From NCBI GenBank assembly GCA_030591525.1, contig JAUVAV010000031.1, positions 1 to 33,328 on the forward strand: a DNA stretch of 33,328 nt. Direction: 5' to 3'. The DNA comes from a candidate division FCPU426 bacterium (lineage in GTDB: Bacteria; Oederibacteriota; JAAXVQ01; JAUVAV01). Below are positions 16,749 to 27,543 of this stretch, piece after piece (position 1 is the first letter of the stretch; each line of letters starts with the position of its first letter). A program made the position numbers and the translations under genes. The notes below the pieces were generated by a model. That model did not search any database. It had not been told where the DNA came from and saw only the letters and a program-made list of their open reading frames with translations.

Positions 16749-18512
16749 ATGATAAAAAAGATTATGATTATCGTCCTGAGCGTATTCCTGACCGGCTCTT
16801 TGGCCAATGCTTGGGTAAGCTGGGAAACGTACGACAGCACGGCTGGTGTTTTTTTTGATGAAAACGGTTATGATTATATTCAGAAATACCCCCATCTCCT
16901 GGCCGGCAATCAAATGTCCGCGCGTTACCATCTCAGCGGCCTGGTTGACTGCCTGTCTTATCTTTCCAATTTCGACGATTTAAACCAGAATACTTTGGCT
17001 TCCAAATTCGGATTTGTCAGCCCTTATTTTATGGATATGTTCAATTTTGGTTTGAGTGTTGATCTCAATAAAAGTAATGACCCGAATGACGTGTACAAAA
17101 AAACAAATACCATCGGCTATGACCCGGATGATGACGGTATTTATGAACAAATTGATAAAAGTGTTTATGAGTATGGTAGAGAATACGAGGACGGAAATTC
17201 CACCCTTGATTTTGGATTGGGATGTAAAATAAATGAAAGCTTCAGCCTGGGCCTGTCTTATGAAATGTACGGCCTGGACCACAACTACACGAGGAACTGG
17301 ACCGAGGAATTCACACAACGCAACGCTGATGGGTTCCTGGGTTATAGCTCCACGCTTAATGATGAAACCCGCACCCAGTCACCGGATAAAAAGCAGAGCT
17401 TTATTTTAAGCGCCTTGCTGGCACTCGGCGAACAATTGCAAATTCATCCCCAACTCGGTTATGAAATAAACGCATGGCAGGAAATAAGGGAAAGGGAATA
17501 CCGGAGACTTACTGATCATGACCCGGAATCCACGAGTAATGGAGGATTGTACGGCCAGGCAAATACTGATGAACAAATAGGTTATAACATGGTTAACAGT
17601 ATTATTTTTAACTATCCCTATTATCTTAGTTCATCTTATTGGGAGAGAGCAGACGGCACCGAGGATTTAAATATGTTTTTTATCTGCCCGGAGGCTCATT
17701 ACCGGATAAATGACTCCTGCCTTTTCAAACTCATGCCTTTTTACCGAAGCGGCACGGGAACTATAAATAATGCCAAGCAAGATTATTATAAAGACGAAAC
17801 CAAAAGGCCCAATACCGCGGATTCTTTTACCGAGACAAGGACGGAAGAAAGGCTTTTGAATTACACGGAGACCGGAGACAATACCCTGACCAATTACGGC
17901 GCGCGGCTGGATACGATCTTTGATATAACGCCCAACATCCTGATCGGTTTGGGTTTATCCTGGCAAGTCAGCAATCAGGAAAAGGACATGTCCACCCAGG
18001 CGGATTATACCCGCTTACTTACATATGATAATGGAGACGGCTCGACTTTTAACGGATTTGATACTTTGGGTGGGTTTGCCGGAGAAGAAGGAACTCAAAC
18101 CATAAGAGAAGACAAGGAAGTGGAAATAACTAAGACCTCTTATGAGAATACCATCTCTCTGCCTATCGGCGTACAGGCAAAAATATTGGATAATTTGACT
18201 TTGCGTTGCGGCATGCGAAGAATCCATCAGGCTATAGCCGGAAAGGTAGTGTTCAAGACCGTCAGCGACGCTCAAACCGATACCTCGCTGGATTATGCCG
18301 ATCCCGCGGTGGATGATGAACAAATCGTCTCCACCAATACTGAGGATGCAATGGATGATGATGAAGAATATGTTTACATATCCGAAAGTCAGTGGACTGA
18401 TTATTCCTTTGGTTTTGGTTATGAACCATGGGAGAATATCCTGATTGATTTTTACTGGCAACTTAGTTACTGGTCCATGAATTCTTCCCTGACATTAACT
18501 TACCGGTTTTAA
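16749..18512 (+). CDS. putative outer-membrane beta-barrel protein
   Basis: A 587-aa exported protein. Signal peptide MIKKIMIIVLSVFLTGSLANA (1-21) has a cleavage site after ANA. The mature part alternates polar and aromatic residues, with many short amphipathic strands and Asp/Asn/Thr-rich turns (NKSNDPNDV, NDETRTQSPDKKQ, DDDEEYVYISES). It ends SSLTLTYRF, a typical outer-membrane barrel closing strand with a C-terminal Phe. I do not recognise a family. A channel, receptor or structural barrel are all possible. ATG 16749 is chosen because AGGAGG (16735-16740) lies 8 bases upstream; the frame is open to 16641 but without a signal. A lipoprotein gene follows 146 bases later. Confidence 0.65.
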   Translation: MIKKIMIIVLSVFLTGSLANAWVSWETYDSTAGVFFDENGYDYIQKYPHLLAGNQMSARYHLSGLVDCLSYLSNFDDLNQNTLASKFGFVSPYFMDMFNFGLSVDLNKSNDPNDVYKKTNTIGYDPDDDGIYEQIDKSVYEYGREYEDGNSTLDFGLGCKINESFSLGLSYEMYGLDHNYTRNWTEEFTQRNADGFLGYSSTLNDETRTQSPDKKQSFILSALLALGEQLQIHPQLGYEINAWQEIREREYRRLTDHDPESTSNGGLYGQANTDEQIGYNMVNSIIFNYPYYLSSSYWERADGTEDLNMFFICPEAHYRINDSCLFKLMPFYRSGTGTINNAKQDYYKDETKRPNTADSFTETRTEERLLNYTETGDNTLTNYGARLDTIFDITPNILIGLGLSWQVSNQEKDMSTQADYTRLLTYDNGDGSTFNGFDTLGGFAGEEGTQTIREDKEVEITKTSYENTISLPIGVQAKILDNLTLRCGMRRIHQAIAGKVVFKTVSDAQTDTSLDYADPAVDDEQIVSTNTEDAMDDDEEYVYISESQWTDYSFGFGYEPWENILIDFYWQLSYWSMNSSLTLTYRF

Positions 18513-18658
18513 GCAGTACAGCTCGGCCGGAGTTTTACTTTCCCGGAGAACGCCCAGAGAACGCGGCCTGGCGGGATTTGTTGAGTAAACTCCCAGCTTC
18601 ATCCCCAGCTGGAAAGCCGGGGAATTTGCGACTAACGTATTAAGGAGGATTGTGAATA

Positions 18659-19384
18659 ATGAAAACCAAGTTGTACATGATAATAACGGCCGGTTTACTG
18701 GCAGGTGTTTTATGTTCCTCAGGCTGCAGTAAGGGAGTTGGCGACAGTCCGGCCCTTTTTCCCAATGTGAGCGCCCCGGCCTTTGGGGCTGATACCACCA
18801 ATCCGGACCCTACTGGAATCCTGCTTAGTAATACCGGCTTTTCCGACACTAAAATGTTAGTGAAATTTGGTAACTTCTTTAGTTCAGTAGAGTATACATT
18901 CAATCTCTATGATGGAAGTGTGAAGCTTCTTGCTGGAAAGTCAATCCAGGATTACTGGAATGGGTGTTATTATGAAATAACCAAATCACCGGGAAGCAGT
19001 TATGATGTCGGGGTTGAACTTGTAGATGCCAGCGGCAATACCAGCGGCGTGTCGAATATAACCGGCACACTGGCTTCCGTGCCGGCCAATTGCCTGGGTT
19101 CAATCAGCGGAAAAATAATCTCTACTAACGGAGGAGTGCCAATTTTCGGCGCAGTGGTAATAGCCTTGCCCCATGTTTCCGGTTATTATAAAAGCACATT
19201 GACTAATGCCAAGGGCGAATACTCGCTGTCCGGTTTGGAATCATCCGGTTCAGGAGTTTCGTATGACATACTGGTTTTTTTGAAAAACCCGGATAATATC
19301 TGGTTTTATAAAACGTTTGGCACAACCTTACTGGAAGACTCCGTACCAGTGGAAAAGTTTAATTTAACCATTAGTCTTAACTAA
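18659..19384 (+). CDS. putative lipoprotein with a carboxypeptidase-regulatory-like domain
   Basis: A 241-aa protein with an N-terminal lipoprotein-type signal (hydrophobic stretch, then CSSGC with Cys23 as the likely lipidated residue; the -3 Ser is not ideal). Residues about 45-140 look like an Ig-like beta domain (VKFGNFFSSVEYTFNLYDG, YDVGVELVDASGNTSGV). From about 145 the pattern GSISGKIIST...PIFGAVVIAL...TNAKGEYSLSGL matches carboxypeptidase-regulatory-like or SpaA-like folds. It is likely anchored in the envelope. ATG 18659 has AAGGAGG (18642-18648). Its position after the beta-barrel gene suggests they belong together, although a repeat-like sequence lies between them. Confidence 0.65.
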   Translation: MKTKLYMIITAGLLAGVLCSSGCSKGVGDSPALFPNVSAPAFGADTTNPDPTGILLSNTGFSDTKMLVKFGNFFSSVEYTFNLYDGSVKLLAGKSIQDYWNGCYYEITKSPGSSYDVGVELVDASGNTSGVSNITGTLASVPANCLGSISGKIISTNGGVPIFGAVVIALPHVSGYYKSTLTNAKGEYSLSGLESSGSGVSYDILVFLKNPDNIWFYKTFGTTLLEDSVPVEKFNLTISLN

Positions 19385-19758
19385 TTTCCGGCGTTCACAG
19401 GGGTACGGCGCACCGTGCCTCTGCTTGCGTCCCGCTTTCATTCATAACTTAGGCCGCATTTTCATTTGTTTGGTTTTTTCCATCGTTCAAGTTTTGGTAT
19501 TCCTATAGTAAATAACCCTGCCAGGAATCCCGGAAACCCCATCTCCTTTAACTTTCCTTTTACCAAAACTTTCATTTCACCTGCTGTCATATCCGGCTGT
19601 AAAAACCGGACATTTCTAGTTTGGTAAAAATAGGACATTTCTACTTTGGGTTGACATGGAACAGTAATTCTCTTGATTTCACATTTTTATATGTTATATT
19701 ATAAAGAATTTTGTGGAAATCATGGAGAACAGTCTAACTATCTAAAACGGAGCAGAAG
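19385..19758 (+). other. intergenic region with IS-end-like repeats and carA promoter
   Basis: This holds a 17-bp direct repeat GGACATTTCTAGTTTGG / GGACATTTCTACTTTGG at 19608-19624 and 19633-19649 (25-bp period). It resembles ends of IS21-type elements. A 21-bp repeat (19658-19678) is shared with 15625-15645. No gene is visible. Confidence 0.5.
19673..19700 (+). promoter_or_regulatory. possible carA promoter
   Basis: TTGATT (19673-19678), a 16-base spacer and TATATT (19695-19700), about 60 bases before carA. The -35 element falls inside the 21-bp repeat shared with 15625-15645, so the promoter may have been supplied by the repeat. Confidence 0.45.
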
Positions 19759-20862
19759 TTGAGAGCTTTATTGGTACTTGAAGATGGCAGAGTATTCCAC
19801 GGCCGGGCTTTTGGCGCAGAAGGCGAGGCAGCGGCTGAGGTGGTATTCAATACCGGTATGTCCGGGTATCAGGAATTATTGACCGATCCTTCTTATTACG
19901 GACAGATCGTCAATATGACGTATCCTTTGATCGGTAATTATGGCGTCAATGACGAGGATATGGAGTCGGATCGCATCCAAGTAGCTGGTTTTATAGTCCG
20001 GGAACTTTGCCGCTGGCCTTCAAATTATCGCTCGCAGGGCTCCTTGGAAGCCTGGATGAAAAAGCAGGGGATTATCGGAATCGAAGGCATAGATACCCGG
20101 GCCTTGACCCGGCATATCCGGGAAGCCGGCAGTATGAACGGTGTGCTTTCTACCCATGATGAGTCTATCGAGTCTTTAAAAAGAAAGGCCCAAGCTGCGC
20201 CGCACATGGCAGGCCGGGATTTGGTTAAAAAAGTAACCTGTGCCCAAGCTTATGATTTCTCTGATCCGAAGCAACAGGCTGGCTCGCCGGTTTTTAAGGT
20301 AACCGTGATCGACTGTGGTGCTAAAAGCAATATCTGCCGGGAATTAACCTTGCGCAATTGCGGCGTGAGAGTCGTCCCGGCGCATACCCCAGCCGGGGAA
20401 ATATTGTCCGGACATCCTGACGGGATTATGGTATCTAATGGCCCCGGTGATCCGGCGGCGGTCCCATATCTGGCAAAGACTATCCGGGAACTCATAGGGA
20501 AAATCCCTATGTTCGGTATTTGCCTGGGCCATCAGATTATAGGTTTGGCCTTGGGCGGCCGCACGGTTAAGATGAAATTCGGCCATCGCGGAATAAATCA
20601 TCCGGTTAAGGACCTGGCTACCGGGCAAGTGGGCATTACCTCTCAAAATCATGGATTCTGTGTGGAGGCGGAAAGCCTGCCCCGGGAAATAGAGATTACC
20701 CATCTTAACATGAACGATAATAGCGTGGAAGGACTGCGCCATAAGGAAGAGCCGGTTTTCTCAGTGCAGTATCATCCCGAAGCCTCGCCCGGTCCCCATG
20801 ATGCCGCTGAATTATTTGATCGTTTTACCGGGATGATGGACAAGCATAAAAAACGCGGGTGA
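19759..20862 (+). CDS. carA: carbamoyl-phosphate synthase small (glutaminase) subunit
   Basis: CarA releases ammonia from glutamine for CarB, making carbamoyl phosphate for pyrimidine and arginine synthesis. The 367-aa protein has the N-terminal CPSase small-chain domain ([20 protein letters not shown]) and a class I glutamine amidotransferase domain. That domain has the nucleophile in [17 protein letters not shown], the oxyanion region SNGPGDPAA and the His-Glu pair in [15 protein letters not shown] 19759 is used, with GGAG about 6 bases upstream. No ATG is better placed, since the family begins ALLVLEDG. It is followed by carB after 61 bases that contain a short palindrome (20881-20897). 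Confidence 0.95.
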   Translation: MRALLVLEDGRVFHGRAFGAEGEAAAEVVFNTGMSGYQELLTDPSYYGQIVNMTYPLIGNYGVNDEDMESDRIQVAGFIVRELCRWPSNYRSQGSLEAWMKKQGIIGIEGIDTRALTRHIREAGSMNGVLSTHDESIESLKRKAQAAPHMAGRDLVKKVTCAQAYDFSDPKQQAGSPVFKVTVIDCGAKSNICRELTLRNCGVRVVPAHTPAGEILSGHPDGIMVSNGPGDPAAVPYLAKTIRELIGKIPMFGICLGHQIIGLALGGRTVKMKFGHRGINHPVKDLATGQVGITSQNHGFCVEAESLPREIEITHLNMNDNSVEGLRHKEEPVFSVQYHPEASPGPHDAAELFDRFTGMMDKHKKRG

Positions 20863-20923
20863 TGTATTCATATTGTAGAAACAGGTTTTAAACCTGTCTT
20901 AAAACTAATGAAGGAATTTTCTG

Positions 20924-23900
20924 ATGCCCAAACGCACGGATATTAAAAAAATACTGATTATCGGCTCCGGCCCGATCGTGATCGGCCAGGCTTGTGAATT
21001 TGATTATTCCGGGACGCAGGCCTGCAAGGCGCTGAAGGCGGAAGGCTATGAAATTGTTCTGGTCAATTCCAATCCGGCTACAATTATGACTGATCCGGAA
21101 ATGGCGGACCGGACCTATATTGAACCCATTACTCCGGAAGTTATGGAACGCATTATTGAAAAAGAGCGTCCCCAGGCAGTACTTCCGACCCTGGGCGGGC
21201 AGACCGGCCTGAATATAGCGGTGGAGACCTATAACCAGGGTGTTTTTGAAAAATATAAGGTGGAAATGATAGGACTCAATATAGACGCTATCCACCGGGG
21301 CGAGAATCGCGAAAAATTCAAAGCAGTTATTCAGGGCTTGGGACTTGACCTGCCGAAAAGCGGGTTAGGACGCAGCCTGGAGGAGGCTATCAAGGCCGCA
21401 GAATCTATCGGATACCCGGTGATTATCCGGCCGGCGTTTACCCTGGGCGGGACCGGCGGCGGGGTGGCCCGGAACGAGGAGGAGTTCAGGAAGATCGCGC
21501 GGCTGGGGTTGGAAAATAGTTTGATTCATGAAATATTGATTGAAGAATCCGTGATTGGCTGGAAAGAGTTCGAATTGGAAGTCATGCGGGATCGCAGAGA
21601 TAATGTAGTGATTATCTGCTCGATCGAGAATTTTGACCCCATGGGTGTCCACACCGGTGACAGTATTACCGTAGCGCCGGCCCAGACCCTGACGGACAAA
21701 GAGTATCAAAAGATGCGGGATGCCGGGATTGCCATAATCCGGGCCATTGGCGTGGAAACCGGAGGCTCGAATATCCAGTTTGCCATAAATCCCCAAGACG
21801 GACGCCTGGTGGTGATTGAGATGAATCCGCGCGTCTCCCGTTCTTCGGCCCTGGCGAGCAAGGCCACCGGGTTCCCGATCGCCAAGATCGCGGCCCTGCT
21901 GGCTGTCGGGTACACGCTGGACGAAATCCCCAATGACATCACGCGCAAGACCATGGCCTGCTTTGAGCCTGCCATTGATTATTGCGTGGTTAAAATCCCC
22001 CGCTTTGCTTTTGAGAAATTTCCCGGCGCTGATCCGGGACTGGGCATATCCATGAAATCCGTGGGCGAGACCATGGCCATTGGCCGGACTTTTCGCGAAG
22101 CCTTGCAAAAAGGGCTGCGGAGTCTGGAAATTCATCGCAGCGGGTATGAAGACTATCCCAAAATCGGCGCGGATCTTACTCCGGAAATCCTTAAAGCCCG
22201 GCTGGCCGTTCCTCACGCGGAGCGGCTCTTTACCTTGCGGGAGGCCATAAAACAGGGGATAAGTATTCCGGAACTTTATGCCATCACAGGCATTGATCCC
22301 TGGTTTCTATCCCAATTAAAAACCATTATTGATACGGACCAACAGGAAGTTGGACATGCCTGGGAAAACATGGATCCCGCCTGGTTGAAAAAAATGAAGC
22401 AGGAAGGCTTTAGTGATGCGCAGATCGCGGGTTGGGTGGGCCGGACCGAGATCGAGGTCCGGGAAAAGCGCAAAAACCTGGGTGTGCTGCCGACTTACAA
22501 ATTAGTGGATACCTGCGCGGCGGAATTTGAGTCTTATACCCCTTACTGCTATTCCACTTATGAAGAAGAAAATGAGATGGACCAGGCTTCGGAACAGCCC
22601 AAGATCATGATTCTGGGCAGCGGGCCCAACCGGATTGGGCAGGGGATTGAATTTGATTATTGCTGTTGTCACGCCTCTTTTGCTCTGCAGGACTTGGGGT
22701 ATGAAACCATTATGGTGAATTCCAACCCGGAGACCGTATCTACGGATTATGATACCTCGGACAAACTATATTTTGAGCCCCTGACCTTTGAAGACATCAT
22801 GAATATTATAGATTTAGAAAAACCCCTGGGCGTGATTGTCCAATTCGGCGGGCAGACACCCTTAAACCTGGCCCGCCGGCTCCAGGATGCCGGCGCTCCG
22901 ATTTTAGGCACGCCCGTGGAGGCGATTGAGCGCGCGGAAGACCGGGATCAATTCGCGAAACTAATGCTGGATTTGGACATGGCGCAGCCGGAAAACGGGA
23001 TTGCCCGGTCCCGGGACGAGGTTTTGGAAATAGCCAATACTATAGGCTTTCCGGTCCTGGTGCGGCCCTCTTTTGTGCTGGGCGGCCGGGCCATGCGGAT
23101 TGTATACGATCCCCAGTCCCTGATGGATTTTGTCCAGGAAGCCTTTGACGCGGCCGAAGGCCAGCCGGTTTTGATCGACAAATTTTTAGAAGATGCCATT
23201 GAGGTGGATGTGGACGCGGTTTGCGACGGGACCCGCACCGTAGTGGCCGGAATCATGGAACATATTGAGGAAGCCGGTATTCATTCCGGCGATTCAGCCT
23301 GCGTACTGCCGCCGCATACCTTGTCCGAAGAAGTGATGAACCGGATTAAAAAATACACAGAGCGCATTGCCCTGGCCCTGGGGGTTCGCGGTCTGCTGAA
23401 TATTCAGTTCGCGGTCCGGCGCGGCAACCTTTATGTGCTGGAAGTGAATCCCCGGGCCTCGCGGACCGTGCCTTTTGTAAGCAAAGCTACCGGCCGGCCC
23501 TGGGCGAAAATTGCCGCCCGGATCATGTCCGGCCAAACCCTGGATGAAATCAAGGTCACGGAATCGGAATCCATTCAGCACTTTTGCATCAAGGAATCCG
23601 TGCTGCCTTTCTCGCGCTTTGCCGGCGTGGATATCCATTTAGGGCCGGAAATGAAATCCACGGGCGAGGTCATGGGCATAGATAACTCTTTCGGCATGGC
23701 GTTTATCAAAGCCCAGGCCGCGGCCGGGCAGACCCTCCCGCTCTCCGGCCGGGTGTTTGTGAGCGTTAAGGATGATGATAAGCGTGATGTGGTTTTTATT
23801 GCCAAGAAACTCCGGGATATGGGTTTTGACCTGGTGGCCACCCCGGGAACGCATAAAGTGCTGAGGAGCAACAGCATTTTGGCTGACAAGGTGGATAAAA

Positions 23901-24151
23901 TCGGCCGGGAGACCAAGAGCGTTTTAAATCTTATCCGGGAGAAAAAAATCCAGATGATTATTAACACGCCCTTTGGCCCGGTGGGCCGGGAGCATGTCCG
24001 CCCCATTGGGACCACGGCCGTGGCCCATGGTGTTCCTTGTATTACCACCCTGCAGGGGGCCCAGGCCGCGGTCAACGGAATTGAGGCCCGGCAAGCCGCC
24101 GCCTTGACCGTCTCGCCTTTGCAGGAGTGGTACGGAAAAAGTAAGGAGTAA
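20924..24151 (+). CDS. carB: carbamoyl-phosphate synthase large subunit
   Basis: The 1075-aa CarB carries two homologous ATP-grasp halves. The first starts [20 protein letters not shown] and makes carboxyphosphate. The second starts [20 protein letters not shown] near residue 560 and phosphorylates carbamate. Between them lies the oligomerisation domain. The C-terminal MGS-like allosteric domain is visible as [15 protein letters not shown] and [15 protein letters not shown]. Glu/Asn metal ligands appear in [20 protein letters not shown] and in [19 protein letters not shown]. Length and domain order are normal. ATG 20924 follows AAGGAA. It is translated with carA from one transcript. UMP or ornithine regulation would act through the C-terminal domain. 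Confidence 0.97.
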   Translation: MPKRTDIKKILIIGSGPIVIGQACEFDYSGTQACKALKAEGYEIVLVNSNPATIMTDPEMADRTYIEPITPEVMERIIEKERPQAVLPTLGGQTGLNIAVETYNQGVFEKYKVEMIGLNIDAIHRGENREKFKAVIQGLGLDLPKSGLGRSLEEAIKAAESIGYPVIIRPAFTLGGTGGGVARNEEEFRKIARLGLENSLIHEILIEESVIGWKEFELEVMRDRRDNVVIICSIENFDPMGVHTGDSITVAPAQTLTDKEYQKMRDAGIAIIRAIGVETGGSNIQFAINPQDGRLVVIEMNPRVSRSSALASKATGFPIAKIAALLAVGYTLDEIPNDITRKTMACFEPAIDYCVVKIPRFAFEKFPGADPGLGISMKSVGETMAIGRTFREALQKGLRSLEIHRSGYEDYPKIGADLTPEILKARLAVPHAERLFTLREAIKQGISIPELYAITGIDPWFLSQLKTIIDTDQQEVGHAWENMDPAWLKKMKQEGFSDAQIAGWVGRTEIEVREKRKNLGVLPTYKLVDTCAAEFESYTPYCYSTYEEENEMDQASEQPKIMILGSGPNRIGQGIEFDYCCCHASFALQDLGYETIMVNSNPETVSTDYDTSDKLYFEPLTFEDIMNIIDLEKPLGVIVQFGGQTPLNLARRLQDAGAPILGTPVEAIERAEDRDQFAKLMLDLDMAQPENGIARSRDEVLEIANTIGFPVLVRPSFVLGGRAMRIVYDPQSLMDFVQEAFDAAEGQPVLIDKFLEDAIEVDVDAVCDGTRTVVAGIMEHIEEAGIHSGDSACVLPPHTLSEEVMNRIKKYTERIALALGVRGLLNIQFAVRRGNLYVLEVNPRASRTVPFVSKATGRPWAKIAARIMSGQTLDEIKVTESESIQHFCIKESVLPFSRFAGVDIHLGPEMKSTGEVMGIDNSFGMAFIKAQAAAGQTLPLSGRVFVSVKDDDKRDVVFIAKKLRDMGFDLVATPGTHKVLRSNSILADKVDKIGRETKSVLNLIREKKIQMIINTPFGPVGREHVRPIGTTAVAHGVPCITTLQGAQAAVNGIEARQAAALTVSPLQEWYGKSKE

Positions 24152-24332
24152 AGGTTATAGGTGGATTAAGCATGGGAGTGTAAATTAAAGTTCGCGTTTC
24201 GGATTTTGTTAAACTTTTTTTTGCGCACTAATTTCTTATCATCTGCCACGCCCCTGGGAACCAGCTTGACAAGCATACAAATTTTGCTTATTCTAAAAAC
24301 TAATTCGTAAAAAATTTTAATGGAGATGACCC

Positions 24333-25562
24333 ATGCGCAAACATTATATGCACTTCTTCTGGATGTTACTGGTGAGCTTTGCCATTACGATCTCAACGGG
24401 TTCTGCTTTTGCCGGAGAATTCAATTGGAACCAATGGAAGGGGCCTGACCAGAATGGTGTTTCCCAGGAAACCAATTGGGATGCCCAAGCCTTGAAAAAA
24501 CCCTTGAAAATAAATTGGAAGAAAAATGTCGGTCTCGGTTATTCCAGCGTCGCCGTCCAAGGTGAGTACCTGTATGCCATGGGGTACAACAAGAAGAAAA
24601 AGAGAAATACCCTTTATTGCCTGGATGTCAAGACCGGCAAAGAAATATGGAAATATTCTGTTAAGGCCACCAAGGGTGAATACGCAGGATCGAAATCCAC
24701 GCCCGTGGTGGACGACGGATATGTCTATACCTTCAGTCAGGACGGTGATATTCTCTGTAATGATGCCAAGACCGGTAAAATGATCTGGAAAAAACAGGCG
24801 GTAAAGAAATTTGGAGCTAAGGTATTGCGCTGGCGCCTCTCGTCTTCCGTGCTGATCGAGGGGGACATGGCTGTTCTGAATGCCTGTGAATCCGGCCTGG
24901 CGCTTAATAAAAAAACCGGCAAGCTGATCTGGAAAAGCGAACCCGGCAAAGGAAACTACTCGACTCCCGTCAGCGTTGATATGGGAGAGGAAAAATATTT
25001 GGCCATATATGGAAAAAAGCATCTCTTCGCTGTTTCGGCCAAAACCGGAAAAGTGAAATGGTCATTCCCGTGGAAAAGCCAATATAACATTATTGCTGCT
25101 GATCCGGTGATTGTGGGACAACAGATTTTCTTGTCCAGCGGCTATGGAAAAGGTTGCGCGCTGATTGATTTTTCCTCCGGCCGACCCAAAGAAGTGTGGC
25201 AACATAAAGAGGTGAGTACTCATTTTTCGACCGCCATAGTTATTGACGGGTATCTCTATGCGGTTGACGGCAATGCCGGAACTGATGCCAGTATCAAATG
25301 TCTCGATTTCAAGGATGGCTCGGTGCAATGGAGCCAAGAACTGGGTTTTGGCAATATGATCGCGGCCAATGACAAGCTTATTTTCTTAAATGAGCATGGA
25401 ACGCTCTATATAGTCAAAGCGGATCCCCAAAAATACACACTGGTTTCTTCCCGGGAGGATGTGCTCGGCAGCACCTGTTGGACAGCGCCGGTATTGTGCA
25501 ATGCCAATTTATATGTAAAAAACAATAAGGGTGATCTGGTCAGCCTGAACCTGGCAAAATAG
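24333..25562 (+). CDS. secreted PQQ-type beta-propeller repeat protein
   Basis: A 409-aa exported protein. Signal peptide 1-27 (MLLVSFAITISTGSAFA core) is cleaved after AFA. The mature part is a beta-propeller of BamB/PQQ-like blades, each with the signature YxLDxKTGKxIWK: LYCLDVKTGKEIWKYS, DAKTGKMIWKKQ, ALNKKTGKLIWKSE, AVSAKTGKVKWSFP and later looser blades (IKCLDFKDGSVQWSQ). The opening WNQWKGPDQNGVS is typical of proteins of this group in diderm bacteria. It may be a scaffold or a periplasmic enzyme-like protein; whether it binds PQQ cannot be told. ATG 24333 has GGAG upstream. It converges with an AlgE-like barrel gene across a strong terminator. Confidence 0.85.
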   Translation: MRKHYMHFFWMLLVSFAITISTGSAFAGEFNWNQWKGPDQNGVSQETNWDAQALKKPLKINWKKNVGLGYSSVAVQGEYLYAMGYNKKKKRNTLYCLDVKTGKEIWKYSVKATKGEYAGSKSTPVVDDGYVYTFSQDGDILCNDAKTGKMIWKKQAVKKFGAKVLRWRLSSSVLIEGDMAVLNACESGLALNKKTGKLIWKSEPGKGNYSTPVSVDMGEEKYLAIYGKKHLFAVSAKTGKVKWSFPWKSQYNIIAADPVIVGQQIFLSSGYGKGCALIDFSSGRPKEVWQHKEVSTHFSTAIVIDGYLYAVDGNAGTDASIKCLDFKDGSVQWSQELGFGNMIAANDKLIFLNEHGTLYIVKADPQKYTLVSSREDVLGSTCWTAPVLCNANLYVKNNKGDLVSLNLAK

Positions 25563-25697
25563 GAATGGACACTATTCTTCTTTTCGCCCTTTAACCGGAT
25601 TGTTGGGGAGCGCAAAACGGGAGCCCAAATTGAGACTTAAGCCCTCTTCCCCTGTGAAAATTCAGCCTAAACCGCCCCATTTCATCAAAATTCAAGT

Positions 25698-25737
25698 ACC
25701 CATACCCCCTGGGAAAACATTCCCAGGGGGTATGGGT
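25698..25737. terminator. bidirectional terminator hairpin
   Basis: Perfect 17-bp arms ACCCATACCCCCTGGGA (25698-25714) and complement (25721-25737) with a 6-nt loop. It lies between two convergent genes (stops at 25562 and 25753). AT-rich bases on both sides fit termination from either direction. Confidence 0.75.
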
Positions 25738-25752
25738 TTATAAAAGCTTATA

Positions 25753-27087
25753 TTAAAAGTCGACTTTCATTGAAGCTATAATTCGATGAGCATTGGTATC
25801 GTTGATTTCGTTAAAAGTATTTCCGGCTAAATATATTCCGCCGTTTAAACCAAAGGTGATTTTCTCGGTGTAGGCATATTGAAGATCTAATTCTGCAAAA
25901 TTACCTAAAGTTTTTTCTGCTGTAAGTATATACATGCCATATACTCCAAAAAGAGGAGTGCCGGCAAGAGGTGCTTTGTCCCATATAAAGTGAGTAAATC
26001 TTATATTCGCAGTAAGCTCTTTTATGGGTTTAATTTGGGTAATAATGTGAAACAGATGAGCATTGGAGGGAGCCACCAATGCATTATCCAAACTGCCGCC
26101 TCCTTGACTTTCATACATTATATCCCAGCCAGTGTAGTTTCCTGCGATGTCGGCCGGGTCTTCACCTGAACGGTAATTATAGAGAAGCGTTATTGAAGGA
26201 AGGACCTTGATAGGAGTAAGTAAAGTTCCGGAAATGTCATATGCCCAGGCACTTCTTTTGCCGGGAAGGTGGGGTGCAAGTCCCCATACGCCGTTTGGTA
26301 ATCCACCCGGAAAGTCTCCGAATTGATGAGCTACTTCCGCTTGGAGGACAAAAGGCAACATCGCTGAATTGGGAGCGAAATTAGGACCAAAACTGCATCG
26401 CAATCCCACATTGTTTACTTCATCTTTTAAAATGGCGTCGGTATGTTTAACAAAATAATATATTTCACTAAGAGCATTATTTTTAGAAAAATTATAACGG
26501 GCATTTATTCCATAAAGATATATATCGTCATCGAGATTCACACTGTTTCCTTCATTAACCTGAGCAAAAAAAGGATCAATGGTTACGGGTGCAAGATCAA
26601 TGGTTGCCCGGATGCTATCAAAAGATTTCCGTGCACTCAAATCAATAGCGGTAATTTTTGATTCAGAAGATGCCAGCAAATTCGTATCCGGATCACCGAT
26701 AATCATCGCATTGCCAAAGCGCAATTCCTGGCGGCCGATTGTAAGGGTTAAAGGAGAAAAAAGCAGCTTGTTTACAGTAATATAGGCTAAATCCAGATCA
26801 AGATCATTACTATCAGGAGCAGTTGATTCTAATCCCCAATCTCTTTCACTGAGTAACCGTACAACTGCATTTAGATCATCGGATAAGGCAGCATCTAAGC
26901 GTAAGCGCAGGGTTGACATAAACCATGACCCATGGATATTTCCAGCTTGAAGATCAAGGCTTTCGTGATTTATTCCACGCATAGTAAGGTCACCACTAAT
27001 CTTGGTAGTTTGAGTTTCAGCGTATCCCACAGAGGTGATCGAAAAAACAAATAAAATCATTAAAACTAAGATTAAACGTTTGCCCAT
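25753..27087 (-). CDS. AlgE-like (alginate export family) outer-membrane protein
   Basis: A 444-aa outer-membrane protein. Signal peptide 1-23 (MGKRLILVLMILFVFSITSV...YA). The pattern follows the alginate-export/porin family: SGDLTMRGINHESLDL, a RLRLDAALSDDLNAVVRLLSE strand pair, TLTIGRQELRFGNAMIIGDP (the GRQ.L.FG...I motif is characteristic), DIYLYGINARYN, and paired C-terminal strands ending HRIIASMKVDF with a final Phe. It probably forms a barrel for small anionic or carbohydrate compounds; true alginate export is not implied. ATG 27087 is chosen over 27144 because AGGGG lies 8 bases upstream and the signal peptide starts there. It stands alone on the minus strand and is terminated by the shared hairpin. 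Confidence 0.8.
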   Translation of the reverse strand: MGKRLILVLMILFVFSITSVGYAETQTTKISGDLTMRGINHESLDLQAGNIHGSWFMSTLRLRLDAALSDDLNAVVRLLSERDWGLESTAPDSNDLDLDLAYITVNKLLFSPLTLTIGRQELRFGNAMIIGDPDTNLLASSESKITAIDLSARKSFDSIRATIDLAPVTIDPFFAQVNEGNSVNLDDDIYLYGINARYNFSKNNALSEIYYFVKHTDAILKDEVNNVGLRCSFGPNFAPNSAMLPFVLQAEVAHQFGDFPGGLPNGVWGLAPHLPGKRSAWAYDISGTLLTPIKVLPSITLLYNYRSGEDPADIAGNYTGWDIMYESQGGGSLDNALVAPSNAHLFHIITQIKPIKELTANIRFTHFIWDKAPLAGTPLFGVYGMYILTAEKTLGNFAELDLQYAYTEKITFGLNGGIYLAGNTFNEINDTNAHRIIASMKVDF

Positions 27088-27144
27088 TTTTTTAACCCCT
27101 TTCTGTATTTGTTTGCCTTTCTTTTTCAAATAATCCAGATGCAA

Positions 27145-27543
27145 TCATGCTAAACTAAATAAATTTGAAAAGATCAAGTTTAAACAGTTGATACGACTAA
27201 AAGATACCAGCCCTTTTAATAAATAACCCCAAAAAAATCTTCTAAAAATCATTTATTTACATCGCGATCTTTTATTGCTTTCGTGGATTTGACCTTTGTT
27301 TTCACCTCCTTAATGTTCTAATGTAAAGGTGTCACCAAAACGATACTTGAATTCTCTATGCGAAGGTTACCAAAAAGAGAATCATTGTCAAGCGGTTTTT
27401 AATTGGAGTAGTGTCAAGATGTATTCTGGCTTTCATTTTTAAGCACATTCTTTTCCTGCCGGCAGAATAAAAGGCACATCTTCATACCCTTTTTTTAAAA
27501 TAAAATTGCCTGCTTGCACTATCACCTATCAAGAATTACTGTC
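27145..27543. other. intergenic stretch, no gene seen
   Basis: AT-rich spacer between two minus-strand genes. It should hold the promoter of the AlgE-like gene, but I see only a weak -35-like TTGATC (minus strand, near 27174) without a good -10. No repeat or RNA is recognised. Confidence 0.4.

Noticed and set aside
20881-20897. ACAGGTTT-T-AAACCTGT palindrome between carA and carB as a terminator or riboswitch
   Set aside because: Only 8-bp AT-rich arms without T-run, and carB must be made with carA; at most a minor stem.
21365-22216. 283-codon minus-strand frame
   Set aside because: Antisense to carB, a strongly recognisable gene; composition is that of a shadow frame.
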